Below are positions 31,991 to 43,345 of a stretch of 64,000 nucleotides of DNA, piece by piece. The DNA comes from Prorocentrum cordatum (lineage: Eukaryota > Sar > Dinophyceae > Prorocentrales > Prorocentraceae). How positions within the stretch are numbered: the stretch's first letter is position 1; each line of letters begins with the position of its first letter. Position numbers and translations under genes: made by a program. The notes below the pieces were generated by a model. It was not told the DNA's origin and ran no database searches. It was given only the letters and a program-made list of their open reading frames with translations. Where the stretch lies: contig CAUYUJ010015831.1 in assembly GCA_963575745.1 (NCBI GenBank), positions 228,182 to 292,181 on the forward strand, read 5' to 3'.

Positions 31991-33235
31991 TAGACGGAGG
32001 CAACGATAGGGGGGGATATTCTGGGTGGGAGCGTGCGGAGTCACTCGCCGGGGCCTATCGCCGCTCTGTCGGAGATGTGTAGCCGAGTCCAGGTTGATGT
32101 TCCCCCCCTAAACCTATCTCCCTGTATCGTTGCCCCTCAGATAGGGTAAGGGGTGGACAGACCTCCTACCCTGACGCGTCGATGAAGGAACTGGCCGTTT
32201 TCGGTTCGCGAGAGGGCGTCGCGGCCATCATCTTTGCGGGTCCAGGTCCGTTGGTTTCGGTCCCGGGCCGCTTTCACTAAGGGGAGGTCTACTGAAGGGA
32301 GGTTTGTCCACCGCCGAGGTCCTGACTTTTTCACTCCGGCGGTTTTTCCTGGAGGTCGGCCTCTCTGGGGCCCGTCGTCGGGCCCCGGGACCATCGAAGC
32401 TGGATCTGGGACGGACAGCCACCCCCCGGGGAAGGGGTCGGGACGTTGAACAAATCAGAGCGGCGGGGGTCTGGGGATAGGCCCCCCTCCCTAGGTTCCT
32501 CCTCCTAGTCTTGCCCCTCTCTCGCTCTCTGCTCCCTCCTCGCCCCCCTCGTCGCGTTTCTCTGTCCACCCAGCCTCCTTTCTCGCCCCGTCCCTAATTC
32601 CTCTCTCCTTGCTCACGTATCCTTTTTCCCTCCTCCTCCTCCTCCTCCTCCTCCTTCTCCTCCGTTCTTACGCTCGTCTCCTCCTCCTCCTCCTCCTCGT
32701 TTTGCCTCTCTCTCACACTTGTTCTCTCTCCCTCTCTCCCTCTGTTTTTTGTATTGACTTTTGTTTTTGTTGTTTTCTCTCTCTCTCTCTCTCGCTGCGC
32801 CTGGCGTGGCACCCGCAGCCCGAGCGCCAGCGCTGCTGCCGCCAAGGAGGTGCAGATGCGCCGCCACGCGGGCGTGGCCTCGGGCGCCCGCCGCGTGGCG
32901 CGCCCGCGGGCCCGACGCGCGGCGCTGCGCCGACTCTGCGCGCAGGGCCCGAGGCCGGCGCCTGCTGCGCCAGCGGGGGCCGTGCCTGCCGTGCGTGCGC
33001 CACCGGACGCGCAGGAGGCCACAGGGCGTACATCGCGCGCGGGCTCGTTTCTCGTCGACGTTGCTCAACCCGCGGCAGGAATAGGACGCAGCTCGTGTCG
33101 CGCGCTGAACGTCTCGCCGCCCACAATATAAGATGAGCCAGAGGCGTCGGGCGCGACGCACTTGCATTTTATGTTGTGGGAGGGCGGGTGGGACTGGACG
33201 GAGCCCTCTGGCTCGTTCGAGCTGGCTAACTTGAT
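31991..33235. other. Unassigned GC-rich DNA with TCC and CT tracts
   Basis: CTC/TCC tracts lie at 32630-32700 and a CT run at 32775-32795, followed by cacccgcag, which could be a splice acceptor. The Ala/Arg-rich frame after it (32810-33130) is the only faintly coding-like part; no family is recognised. Confidence 0.3.
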
Positions 33236-33237
33236 GC

Positions 33238-33290
33238 GAAACCCACCCCACCTCCCCACGGTTTTCAAGGGGGGAGGTGGGGCAGGGCTC
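33238..33290. repeat. Hairpin: CCCACCCCACCTCCCC / GGGGAGGTGGGG
   Basis: The inverted arms at about 33242-33257 and 33270-33283 flank a 12-base loop. The adjoining cgcacgtggcct links it to the palindrome at 31643-31793. Confidence 0.7.
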
Positions 33291-34340
33291 GCACGTGGCC
33301 TCCCAACGTGGGAGCCGACCTCCAAGCGGCTCGAGCGGAACGTCGAGGTGCCCGGCTTCGGCCGGCGGCGAGATTTGGGGGGGGGGGGAGCGAGGAGGAG
33401 CGGGCCTGCTCAGAAGGCTCGGCAGGCCTCGGGCCTTCTGAGCAGTTGCCCGAGCTTTCCCCGCAGACGCCGAGAACTTCTCGGAACCAGCGAGGGCTTC
33501 TGAGAAACCCCGCCGCCTTCCGAGAAGGTCTTCTCCTTGTCACTTCGCCCCCCCCCCCAAGGCGCGCCGCCGATTCCGGGATGCCCACGACGCATGCGGC
33601 GCCTGTGGTGCGGAGCGTTCGGCATAATAGGCCCGGGCACGGTGGCGACGCACGGGCGCGGGAGCGGGACCAGGCTTCTTGCTGTGCTCTCGCGCCCTGT
33701 TGCCAGTCGTGAGGGGGAGTACGTGGATGACCGGAGCTGGGAGGGGGGGGGCGTCTCACACGGCAGCGGACGGACCTGGCACGATGGGTGCGGTGTATCG
33801 ACGCCTCCTGCAGATCCAAGACGCCTGCGGTGAATCACCGCCCTCTGCCTTTTGGAGCCGCCTATGTGATGTGGCCGAACGTTGAGGCCCGAGCTCGGCG
33901 AAGCAATCGGCCTACGTGTTCCCCCACCTGTGATGGAAAGCCCTCGGGGAATACGAGGGGAAAAATAATAATAGGAGAGGGAGACTGAAGTCAGAAGGTC
34001 GTAAAAAATGACGTCGTCCTACGTCCCACCAAAGAGCTCAAGGAGCGGTGAGACGTTTACGTCGGCCGTGACTCGTTGCCCACCCGAGACGGCTTGGTGC
34101 GTAGGGTGGCAGGGCCCCCTGGAGCTTTCACCGTTCTGTCAGGTTTCTCGGCCAGCAGGACCACAACCAACCCTGCGGAATCGAGTGGCATGAGCAAATG
34201 GGTTTTACGAACACGACCGGCCGAGGGCGGGTGGACACAAGGTCCCATGGGGCTTACGGGCCACACGACCCCACCTCCCGACCAACTGCGCAATCTCCGT
34301 GCCTGGTACCAATCTCCAGGACACGGGCGCAGCTAAGGCG
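33291..34340. other. Unassigned DNA containing a copy of host module X
   Basis: About 33785-33985 carries the conserved 'gacgcctgcggtgaatcacc' / 'gccctctgcctttt' / 'ggggaatacgagggg' block seen beside the CTTGG minisatellite at 35960, 44480, 46850, 48340 and 57115. The rest shows no gene. Confidence 0.5.
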
Positions 34341-34344
34341 CCAC

Positions 34345-34625
34345 ATGCGGACACACACACACACACACACGCAACACACAGCACACAGCCACAACACACA
34401 ACACGCAACGCACACACCACACAACACACAACACACAACACACAGCACACAACACACCACACACACCACACAGCACACAACACCCAACACCCAACACACA
34501 GCACACAACACACAACAAACACAACACACAACACACAAGGCACAACACACAGCACACAACACACAACACACACAACACGCAACGCACAACACACAACACA
34601 CAACACACACAACACACACATTACA
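34345..34625 (+). repeat. Degenerate AC microsatellite
   Basis: acacacaac-type repeats of about 280 bases. They produce a Cys/Val-rich minus frame and a Thr/His/Gln-rich plus frame, both artefacts. Confidence 0.95.
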
Positions 34626-34699
34626 CTGCCTGCCGCTGGTTCCGAACATTGGGCCCGGGTGGTTCTCTCCTTGCCTGCTGCAGTGGGCAGCCCTGGTTG

Positions 34700-37080
34700 T
34701 ATGCGCTGTACGCGACCAAGCCATCGGACTATGCGTTCACCCCAGCTGTTGTGAACACATTTCGGGGAACACGATGGGAATAACAAACAAAGAGGAGGAG
34801 ATGGAGGAACACGGAGGAGGAGGGACAAGAGGAGGGGGAGGGAGAGGCCCCTTGGGAGCGTCTTGGGGCATTCTTGGGGCCTGCTTGGAGTTTCCTGGTG
34901 GTTTCTTGGAGGCCTCTTGGGGGCCTGTGGAGACTCCTTGGGAGGCTCTTTGGTCTTCGGATGGCGTTCCTGGCCCGTCTGACGCTGTCGGAAGCCGTCT
35001 TGCGGGTCTGTCTGGACCGACTTTGTGGACCTCGTGGGGCGCCTCGCGGACGTCTTGGAGACGATCTTGGGCGTCTTGGATATCTCCTGGATCGTCTTGG
35101 GGCCCTCTTGGCGCAGTCTTGCGGGCCTTTTTGAGCCGTCAGGGGTCATCTCGGAGGCCTCTTGGGCGCTCTTGGGGCCATCTTGGTGGCCCCTGGGGCC
35201 GTCTTGGGCTGTCGGAAAGCCGACCGTGAGTAACTGCCATAACCTTTTAGCGGCCTCTTGGGGCCCTCTTTGGGCCCTCTTTGGGGCCTCTTGGGGCTCT
35301 TTTGAGCTGTCTTGGCGGCCGCGTGGGCCACCTGGAGCCTGTTTTGGGCGTTCTTGGGTCCATTCTGGGGCGATCTTGGGCTCTCGAGGCCATCGTGGCC
35401 GTCTTGGAAGCATTTTTGCGCGGTATCGGAGGCGATCTTGGGCCATCTTGGCAGTCTTGGAGGCGTCTTGGAGGCAATCCTGGGCCGTGGTGGCCGTCTG
35501 GGACGCGATTGTCGGCACTTTCGGCGGCTCTCCTCCAGGGGTGGCCAGCGGTCTGGGCCGAGAAGCCGCTGAGAACTTGCAAGGCAAATCTCAACAACTA
35601 CCTATTGAGCGCCCCAGAAAGACTTGGCATCGCTCGGACGTGTGCATTTTTTCTCGGCGAGAACCATCGAGGACCATCCTGGACCATCGAGCCAAAAAAC
35701 ACGCACGAAACCGAAACATGCACGGGAAATGGACGTCCGAGCGACGGCAAGAAGAGCCTGGCCTGCGAGGATCGAGGAGTTGCCATCTCTTCCTTGGCGG
35801 AAGGCTGTGGAGGGGCGGTGGAAGGTCGGCGGACGTTGAACGAGGCCGCCTCCGCTGGCGGAAGGGCGGCGGAAGGCGGCGGAAGTAAGCCATGCGCCCC
35901 CAAAGAGATGACAACATTTTTGGGCTCAGGGTTTTCCGAACATATCGTCCAGCATGCCGTGCACCCCCGTGGCACGCCAACAGGGGGCGGCGGATCGAAG
36001 ACGCCTACGGCGAATCACCGCCGCCCTCTGCTCGTTGAAAGAGCCTATGTGGCCGAGCGTCGCGGCCAGAGCTCGACCAAGCTATTGGACTATGTGTCCC
36101 CCCCAGCGGTTGTGAAGACACTTCGGGGAACACGAAGGGGAAACAGGAAAAGAGAAGGAGAGGGAGGCAACGGAGGAGGAGGAGGAGGAGGCAACGGAGG
36201 AGGAGGAGGAGGAGGAGGAGGAGGAGGAGGAGGAGGAGGAGGAGGAGGAGGATGGGGGAGGAGGGCAAGCTAGGTGCGCTCGCGTCATATCTGACATCCT
36301 ACTCCTCCCTCCCATCCTTCACCATGGCGCAGATCCCCTCTCTACTCGCACAGTCGGATGTCAAGCAGGGCGATGATCCCGAAAGGGTACGCGATGCATT
36401 GTAGAGCACGGCGTGGCATGGCGTAGAAGAGCACCGCGAAGCGTAGTATCAACCTAGCATTGCATTGCATGCCGTGGCATGGCACGGGAAATGACGCCAG
36501 CGCTGCAGCGGGAGTCGAAACGAGCGGAAGCGCGGAAATGAGGCCAGCGCTGCAGCGGGAGCACGATTCGGAACGAGCGGAAGCACGGAAATGAGGCCAG
36601 CGCCTCAGCGAGAGCACGATTCGGAACGAGCGGGGCCCGAAAATGAGGCCGGCGCCTCAGCGAGAGCAGCATCTTGGAAACAAATGCAGGCGAAAACCCA
36701 ACTCCGGGGAAGGCTTCCCCAGGCGCCAGAAGCAGAAATTCAGCATTTTCAAAACCAAAAAATGTGTATTAGAATGGCCTTTTTTCGGCACCGCCTCGGA
36801 ACTCGATTTTCCGGCGCCGGCCGGAACCGGCTCCGGACCCGGCCCGGGCGCCCGCCCGGGCGCCCTTGGGGCACTATTGTGGCTTCCTTGGGGAGTCTTG
36901 GAGGCCTCTTGGGGGCTTCCTTGGGCCTCTTGGGGCCTTTGGAGGCTCCTTCTGAGGTTTTTTGGCCGCCTGAGGGCGTTCCTGGCCCGTTTGACGCCGT
37001 CTTGCGGGCCTCTCTGGGCCGACTCGGGGCCCTCTTGGAGCGCCTCATGGACGTTTTGGAAACCATCTCGGGCGTCTTGG
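34700..37080 (+). repeat. Host minisatellite field 1 (CTTGG family) with module X
   Basis: Starts with a partial module X (34715-34775), then CTTGGGGCC/GTCTTGG units at 34840-35560. A full module X at 35960-36150 is followed by a GGA tract (36175-36252). A four-unit tandem of about 55-60 bp (aatgaggccagcgctgcagc) lies at 36475-36670, and CTTGG units return at 36860-37080. Units are 9 or 12 bases, so all frames tend to stay open. 35041-35110 preserves the unoccupied version of the site where element A inserted. Confidence 0.85.
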
Positions 37081-37142
37081 GTAGCTGTAGGCGAGATTGT
37101 GCTGGCAATTGGCTCCGCTCCGCGTCCATAAGTTTTCGACAC
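37079..37142 (+). repeat. Element A repeat A1
   Basis: 64 bp beginning gggtagctgtaggcgagatt. It matches A2 (43183-43246) at 62 of 64 positions. The first two or three bases are shared with the host junction. Confidence 0.95.
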
Positions 37143-37265
37143 AAAGGGTTCTGGCCGATGCAATCGCTTTCTCCGTACCTCGCCCAGGCCGCGGGATACG
37201 CTGTCGGATACTGGAGCGCTTGAGGGCAGCGGTGCATCTGCTCGTGTGAGTGCGAGGTCTCGGGC

Positions 37266-37643
37266 GGGATCGACCGTGACATCATCGCAGTGCTGCAACG
37301 TCAGTTGGATCGCTGTGGGCCTGACCAGTTGACAGCTGCCGCCCCGAGCCCGTGCATTTGTGCGCCGACACCTGTGCTGGCACCTGCGGCGGCGGGTTTC
37401 GCCGCTGGTCTGATCACGGGGGTGTTCCTCTGCTTCGTGTACTACATGAGCTTCTGTCGCCTGCAGTATGGCGGCCTCACACCCACCAGCCTGTCGTTGG
37501 CTGCGATCGATGACGCCAGGGTCGCTCCGGTACGTGCTCTACAGCCGGGAGGGAGCGCCCTGGCACGAGAGGCTTCTTTGCGGTCGCGTTCGTCTGGACG
37601 CGTGGTCTTGGGCGGTCCAGACTCCGACTCGGGACCAGCATGA
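37266..37643 (+). CDS. Element A small membrane ORF
   Basis: An open frame from 37224 with no in-frame ATG until 37446. Counting from the GTG at 37290, residues 19-28 hold a Cys-x-Cys proline motif (SPCICAPTPV) and residues 29-53 form one hydrophobic span (LAPAAAGFAAGLITGVFLCF). Element B has a similar ORF in the same place (49080-49499) with a Cys-x-Cys-Pro motif before its second hydrophobic span. The start is unclear: the ATG may be lost or supplied by splicing. The function is unknown; it would insert in a membrane. It overlaps the gag ORF, which starts at 37468 in another frame. Confidence 0.45.
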   Translation, partial: GIDRDIIAVLQRQLDRCGPDQLTAAAPSPCICAPTPVLAPAAAGFAAGLITGVFLCFVYYMSFCRLQYGGLTPTSLSLAAIDDARVAPVRALQPGGSALAREASLRSRSSGRVVLGGPDSDSGPA

Positions 37644-38744
37644 GGACCTCAGCGAGGCGTTGGAGATCCTGAGCTGCGGCCCCAAGGGCGGGACGCCGCT
37701 CACTCTGTACGGGAAGGAGCTGTACACGCTGGGGCACCGCCACACGAACCACTACCTGGAGTACCTGGAGTCAGGGGCGAAGTTCACGGACGAGCTGGTG
37801 GCCGCCAGAGGGGCGGGTGAAGCCCCCGTGGACGACCAGCAGGTCGCACCCGTCACCGAAGCCGAGCCCGTCGTCGAGTGCCACCCGGAGACGCATTGGG
37901 TGACTCTGGAGGCTCGACACGGCTACAAGCAGTGCGATCCCATCTCCATACAGGGGTTGCCGCTGCTGCGCTCTGGCGACCGCGGGGTTGTGAACCTGCC
38001 CAGCGGACCCATCGCTGTGGGTATCGCAGGCTCGACAGGAGGCACGGCTACGCCTCGTGCCGAGCCCTTGGATGGACGACTGCCGGGTGGGACGGCGGAT
38101 GGCGACTTTGCACGTGCCCTTTTTGCCGATCGCTCCCACCGGCTGGCGGCACCTAGCGACATCAGTTGGCGGGTGCAGGGCCCACAGACTACGATGTGGG
38201 TAGTGCAGACTCACGCCGAGACCAGCACGACACCGAGGCAACGGCACTTCTGGTGGCGACAGGTCGTGGGTCTCGTGTCGACTGACCCTGGAGTTGAGGA
38301 GCACTGCTGCTGGTGTGAGCTGATGGAAGTGGCGATCACCAGCGACGGCCTCAACATCGCGGCGCGGGAGGCGTTCGAGATTGTCGGCGCTTCCAGCTCG
38401 GGGAAGAGTTCTATGCGGAGGCGCAGAGGCTCGCAGAGGCAGGAGACGACGGTGACGATCTCGGCAAGAGGTGGATCCTCTTGGGAAGCCACAGGAGCAA
38501 AGGCTTGGCCATCGTCTCACCCCAGCTCGAGCAGTACGTGGCTTCCAATCTCTAAGTGGAGAGTGCAGTGCTCAAAGAACGCCGTAAAGGCCGCGAGGAA
38601 CGACGCCTCGCTTTCGGTGACCCTGCGAGCCCCACTACATCTTCAGCTCCTGGGGCGGGGCCTCCGGGCGCCGACGGAGCTCGCTCAGGAGGTTCTGGTC
38701 AGCCCTCAAGACGTGGGAGAGGGCGCGGCCGCGGGCGGGCCTAG
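37468..38744 (+). pseudogene. Element A Gag-like protein, frameshifted
   Basis: ATG at 37468. The N-terminal block YVLYSREGAPWHERLL aligns with the start of element B's Gag (RVLVTYSDDPG ... THERVLL). The first frame runs to about 38395; the protein then continues in another frame (EEFYAEAQRLAEAG near 38402), meets a TAA at 38553 and ends in an Arg/Gly-rich tail (RRGRGRGRGRA) at 38744. The tail looks like an RNA-binding RG box, as in element B. The presumed role is packaging of element RNA. One frameshift and one stop make it broken. Confidence 0.65.
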
Positions 38745-38857
38745 CGCCTGTTCCTTTTCTTCACCCGGCTGCCTGCCGTCGCCCCCGGGCGGTGGGCTTT
38801 TCCCACAGGGGAGGCGCGTGCGTGGCGGTCTGTGCGCGCTTGGCGACTGTCGGAGCC

Positions 38858-40960
38858 ATGGGGGTTCAGCGTGACATCCTCCCGCTGCCGCTGGGCCCCG
38901 GGCTAGCTGCTGAGCTGCGTGGCGAGGCGGTTCCTCCTGATCGCCCTCGCCGTCGCCGCCAGGGGCAGCGTCTTGCGCAGGAGAGGTCGTTGCGTGAGGG
39001 GATTGCGGCCTTGAGCGAGTTGGGCGGTCGAGGCGAAATTGCTGATGCTCGCCGTCGGATTTCACTGCAGCAACAGCTTGCGGTTCGCCACCTTGCTCGG
39101 GCCTATGGCGGCGTTGGGCCCCCACCATCAGACTTCGACGCCCAGGGAGCGTTTAGGGCGCTTCAGGGTTCGAGGGGCGGTTATGCTGACACGCTGACCG
39201 ATGGCAAGATTGCTTCTTACAGACGGGGCGACGTGTCGCTCCCGCGGGTTAGAGCTGGTGGTGTGCCCTTGCTGGACTGCCTCAGCCCCGACCTGCAGTC
39301 AGTTTTGAAAAGTGGCCAGGGCCTTCTTCGCGAAGATCATGACCGCGATAATGCTCTTCTGGGCTCTCCCTTGCGGCCTGCCATGGGCGCCAACCTGAGC
39401 AAGGGCGGCGCCGACTACGGTCATTTCCTGGGGGAGCTGTTCGAACTCGGGGCAATCGGGGTCTGCAGCAGCCCTCGCGAAGTGCGCGGGCTCTTCTTCG
39501 CGCCGAAGAAGGGCGGGCGCCTGCGACTCATATCGGGCGCGTGGCGGTCCAATGCCCACTTCCTGCCGCCCCGTCACGGTTCTGCCCTCGGGCGAGGCCC
39601 TGGCAGCGCTGGAGGTGAACGCCAGCGTGGCAGGCGAGAGGATCGTCGCCCCCAGCGCTGACGTGGAGGTCTGCTTCTACCAGTAAGAGTTGCCAGTTGC
39701 CAGAGACCTTGCGGCTTTTTTTTTGCGCTGAAGGCGATCGACGTGAAGTACTTGCCCGGGGCGGCCCGTCAGCGCGTGGAGCACTTGGCGTTGGACGGTC
39801 AGTTGCAGTTTCAATCGCGCGTGGTGCCGATGGGATGGGCCTGGTCCGTGCGCCTCATACAACATGCACACCTGAATTTACTGAAGTCAGTGCGGTCCCT
39901 GGATGATTGAGTTCTGGACAAGGTGCCGACCGAGCCGCTCAGTCACGGGAACCTGGCAACTATTCTTTACATCGACAACTTTGCCACGGTGGGGCCCGCT
40001 AGCGCGCGCCCTGAGCTCGCCGCCGCGGACATGATGGACTCCTTGACGGAGGCGGGCGCGCGCGCTGAGCTGGGCCCGGAGTCGGACACCTTCGGCATGC
40101 ACGACCTTCTGGGCTTCTCTCTCATAGAGCACCGCGCCACATGGACGTTGAGCGCGCGGAAGTTCTGGAAGGTCAAGGGCGCCTTGGACTTCATGATCGT
40201 GCCAAGCAGGGGTTCGCGGGCTTGGAGATGGAGCGTCTCCTCGGGCATCTGGTCAGCTGCTTTATGCTACGGCGCGAGATGCTGGCGCTGTTGCACGCAG
40301 CGTACACCTTTGCCCAGGAGACAAATGGCCGCCGCGTTCCACTTTGGCCCTCAGTGCGCAAGGAGCTGAAGTGGTGTCGTGCTCTTCTCCCTCTTGTCAC
40401 AGCCGACATGTCCAGGGCCTGGTTCAGCAAGACAACGGCTTACGACGCCATCCCATGGGGCTACGGGGCGTGCGAGATCTCAGTTTCTCCAGCCATTGTG
40501 GGCCAGATCGGGCGACTCAATGATCGTGCCATGTGGAAGGGACTGTCTGCTACAAATCGTCGGCCAAGAGACGACCTCTTTGACCATGGCGCCGGTGACT
40601 ACGACTTCAAGATCCCCTGCGATCGCGATGCCATCTTGTCGGCGGGTGTCGAGGCAGGTTTCTCCGAGGTGGACCCAAATCTTCTGAGAGAGGCGTCGTG
40701 GTGCACGGTCGCCGCTAGGCCGTTTGCTGCGCGCCAGCCGATCCACCTGTTGGAGGGGGCCTCGCTGTTACACGGGGTGCGTCGCGCCGCCAGAAACATC
40801 AAGTGTCATTCACATCGTCTCGTCTTCCTGGGTGATAACATGAGTCTCATTTGTGCTATGTGCAAGGGCAGAGCTACGGACTTCTTTCTGAACTCGATCT
40901 GTCGCGAGATCCTGGCGATCAGTTTGGTGGCCGATTTTTCAAGCTTGCTCATCGGTGGAT
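38858..40960 (+). pseudogene. Element A reverse transcriptase-RNase H, frameshifted
   Basis: ATG at 38858. The RT entry block VRGLFFAPKKGGRLRLISGA (about 39485) matches element B's LGLFFVKKKDGARLRLIVGC. A break follows near 39590, with an in-frame stop and a nine-T run (39715-39723) behind it. The primer-grip-side block VPMGWAWSV and the catalytic box YIDN (Asp at 39974, Asn at 39977) are read in another frame. The RNase H follows from 40141 in the third frame: AYDAIPWGYGA (Asp), HLLEGASLLHG (Glu) and FLGDNMSLI (Asp). The final HRWIPSERNAADKPSRRY is again frameshifted (about 40945-41000). Domain order RT then RNase H is as in DIRS/Ngaro elements. Confidence 0.75.
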
Positions 40961-41301
40961 CCCGTCTGAACGAAATGCGGCTGATAAGCCTTCTCGTCGA
41001 TACATGCCCAAGCGGGGTGACATGTCGGGAGCGTTTCCGCAGCCATCTGATCGCCAAGATGGGTCGAGGGACCATAACACATCGCCCCAGTGGAATACGA
41101 GCGGGGCGCAACATCCCAGTACGTTCGGGACAGGCTGCTCGCCAGTGGACCTCGTCCGCGATGCGGGGTCGCGCTGGAGGGCCTGCGGACGCGACAGCCG
41201 CCGCCCCGCGGCGGCGCGGTGCGCGCCACGCCTCGCAGCTCGCGGGCGCCTCGGGCCGCCGCCAGGACTTGGGCCACCCCGCGCGGCAGCACAACGTGTA
41301 G

Positions 41302-42180
41302 TTGGTGCGGCTGCGCGGCCGCCTGGTCCCGCGACTTACATCCCTGGCAGCCAATCGCATCAGAGAGAACACGCAGTTGGCCCACCTGGGGATCTTCGAG
41401 CAACTGGTGGCGTTCCTGCAGCATCAGACCCTGCCGCAGTTGTCGGCCGCTGCCTGGGGCCCGATCTCGGTGGATTTCATCGAGAGGCGCTTCGACCAAC
41501 AGGAGTCGAGGGAATCCACCATACGGGTGCTGTACGCGCTGCTGCGGACCTCGCCGCACCTGGGAGGAGCGGCCCGCCTGCTGTTCCCACGGGCCTCTGC
41601 CGCGGGGCTGGGCTGGGCCAGATTCAGCCCTCCAGCATCGAGGCCGCCGCTCCCCAGACAGGCCGCCTACGCCATGGCGAGCATGCTGCTGGACTACGGC
41701 CAGGAGAGAGCCGTGCTCGGGTGCTAGGTCACGTTCGAGACTTATTGCCGCGTCGGCATGCTGATGTCGCTGCGTATGTTCCAGATCGTAGAGCCCGGCC
41801 CGCGATCGCCAGGTGCGGCGGGCTGCGCCACCGTGGCGCTCAACGCCGCAGAGCTGCAGGTGCTTTCGAAGACGGGAGAGCTGGACAACAGCAGTGCCTT
41901 CGACCTGCAGGAGCAGCGTTGGGTCGGCATGCTCTTGGTCACGCTCAAGAGAGCGTGCGAAGACCAATCCATGGAACGCGGGGTCAACATCTCGTACAAT
42001 GTCTTGCTCGTTGCTCGAACAGGTGGCGTCCGAGCGGGGGATCGGCATCTTGCAGCCCACTCCGCGCTGCTGGAGGCATGGAGAGGCCAGCCACGGCATG
42101 TGGAGAGTGCACAGCAGCGTGGCAATGTACAACAAGCACGGCAGGGTGGGCCTTCAGTTGCAACGGCTCCCCACATCAGC
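41302..42180 (+). pseudogene. Element A tyrosine recombinase, broken
   Basis: The N-terminal helical part (41302-41724: NTQLAHLGIFEQLVAFLQHQ) ends at an in-frame TAG (41725). The same frame continues with TYCRVGMLMSL, which aligns with element B's CYLRPGEMLSL and supplies the first catalytic Arg. The C-terminal catalytic part is frameshifted (about 42020-42150): PRCWRHGEASHG carries the second Arg and His, and VHSSVAMYNKHGRV carries the nucleophile Tyr. The usual His of the H-x-x-R box is Arg here. The enzyme would integrate the circular cDNA by recombination without target duplication. Confidence 0.72.
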
Positions 42181-42257
42181 TCGCGAAGCTCTCAAGAATC
42201 GTGCGTGTCGCGCGGGGCGCACCTTCAGAGTGCTCTTCAGCAAGCTCTTCGACCCTC

Positions 42258-43018
42258 CCGCCAGTTCCGCCTCTTCCTCGAGCTGCTCGCCGGCACGGGT
42301 GCCTTGGCAGCCGCTATGAAGAAGAAAGGGGTACCGGTACTCGCCTTCGATGTCAGCCAAGGCCCTCACATGGACCTGCTGAACGACGATGTGTACTCTC
42401 GCCTCAGAGGTTGAATCTCAAGCGGAGTTGTGCTGGGCCTGTGGTCAGGGACGCCATGCGGAGGCATGTCTCGAGCTCGTCGAGGGCCGCCAGGTTCTCG
42501 CCTGCCACATGCCCTCCGCAGTTCTGAGCATCCTGAAGGGTTGCCACATCTTGAAGTTAAGGATCCGGCCAAACTTTTAGAGTCCAATCGTCTCGCACAG
42601 AGGGCTCTGGCACTGTTGCAGTTGGCAGCGCAGCGCAACATTCCTGGTGGTGAGGAAAATCCTGCATCTAGCTTTTTGAGGCTGTTGCGATATCGGCAAA
42701 AGTTTGCAGAACGATTCAAGACCGTTGACTGTGTAGTAGATTATTGTGCCTGCGGACGGCCCTGTCGGGCCCGAACACGTTTGCGCACTTCTAACATGCA
42801 CGTTTCCGACCAATTGTTTCGCCTTCGTTGCCGAGGTCGCAACATCTGTGACTTCACAGGTAAGCCTCATGAGAATTTGTCTGGCACGATGAAAGGAGGA
42901 TGATTCTTCACCAGTGCCAAAGCCGCCTACCTGTCTCGTCTCGCTTCTTTGCTTGCCGATGACATTTTCCGTGCTTGCGCTGTGCGTAAAATTTCTCGCC
43001 AGTGGAACTTGTTAAAAT
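42258..43018 (+). pseudogene. Element A methyltransferase-like domain
   Basis: One frame carries all blocks of a SAM-dependent methyltransferase but is crossed by TGA at 42412 and TGA at 42901. Motif I is FLELLAGTGALAAAMKKKG. The catalytic-type block is SGTPCGGMSRAR (Thr-Pro-Cys), followed by SEHPEGLPHL, GGEENPASSF (Glu-Asn-Pro), DYCACGRPCRARTRL and a C-terminal CDFTGKPHENLSG. The last block after the second stop (AKAAYLSRLASL) matches element B's AAAYPSRFARWL. The Pro-Cys and Glu-Asn signatures resemble cytosine-C5 methyltransferases rather than the DPPY of adenine enzymes. Target and activity are unknown. Confidence 0.68.
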
Positions 43019-43089
43019 GATTCCTTTTCGTCTTGAATTTGTACTTCGGTAAACCAATCTCAGTGCTGCATGTGGGTGTCTGTGTGTGG

Positions 43090-43184
43090 GTAATGCTTGT
43101 GCGTTCGCTCAGTACGCTCGGTCTCGGCAGCCTCGCAGTGCGCTTGTCATTCAGCAAATGATTGGAAGAATGGACAGTTCATGG
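43090..43184 (+). repeat. Element A repeat B1
   Basis: 95 bp from gtaatgcttgtgcgttcgct to gacagttcatgg. It matches B2 apart from a one-base indel and a few substitutions, and A2 begins directly after it. Confidence 0.95.
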
Positions 43185-43246
43185 GTAGCTGTAGGCGAGA
43201 TTGTGCTGGCAATTGGCTCCGTTCCGCGTCCATAAGTTTTCGGCAC
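43183..43246 (+). repeat. Element A repeat A2
   Basis: Second copy of A1, directly abutting B1. The B1-A2 junction (tcatgggtagctg) equals what joining the element's right end to its left end would give. Confidence 0.95.
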
Positions 43247-43345
43247 CCGCCCATCCCGCCCTGAAATCAGTTTCGCGCCTATCGCAGTGACACCATCGTC
43301 CAGATAGCTTTTCGCATCATGACGCAGGCCTTTTGATCCTGCAAG

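Noticed and set aside
34205-35587. 460-codon minus frame
   Set aside because: It runs from an AC microsatellite (Cys/Val-rich part) into CTTGG minisatellite (Pro/Lys/Arg-rich part); two repeat types fused by chance.
40939-42135. 398-codon minus frame opposite element A
   Set aside because: The plus strand carries recognisable recombinase and RNase H blocks here. The minus frame is a GC-rich antisense shadow.
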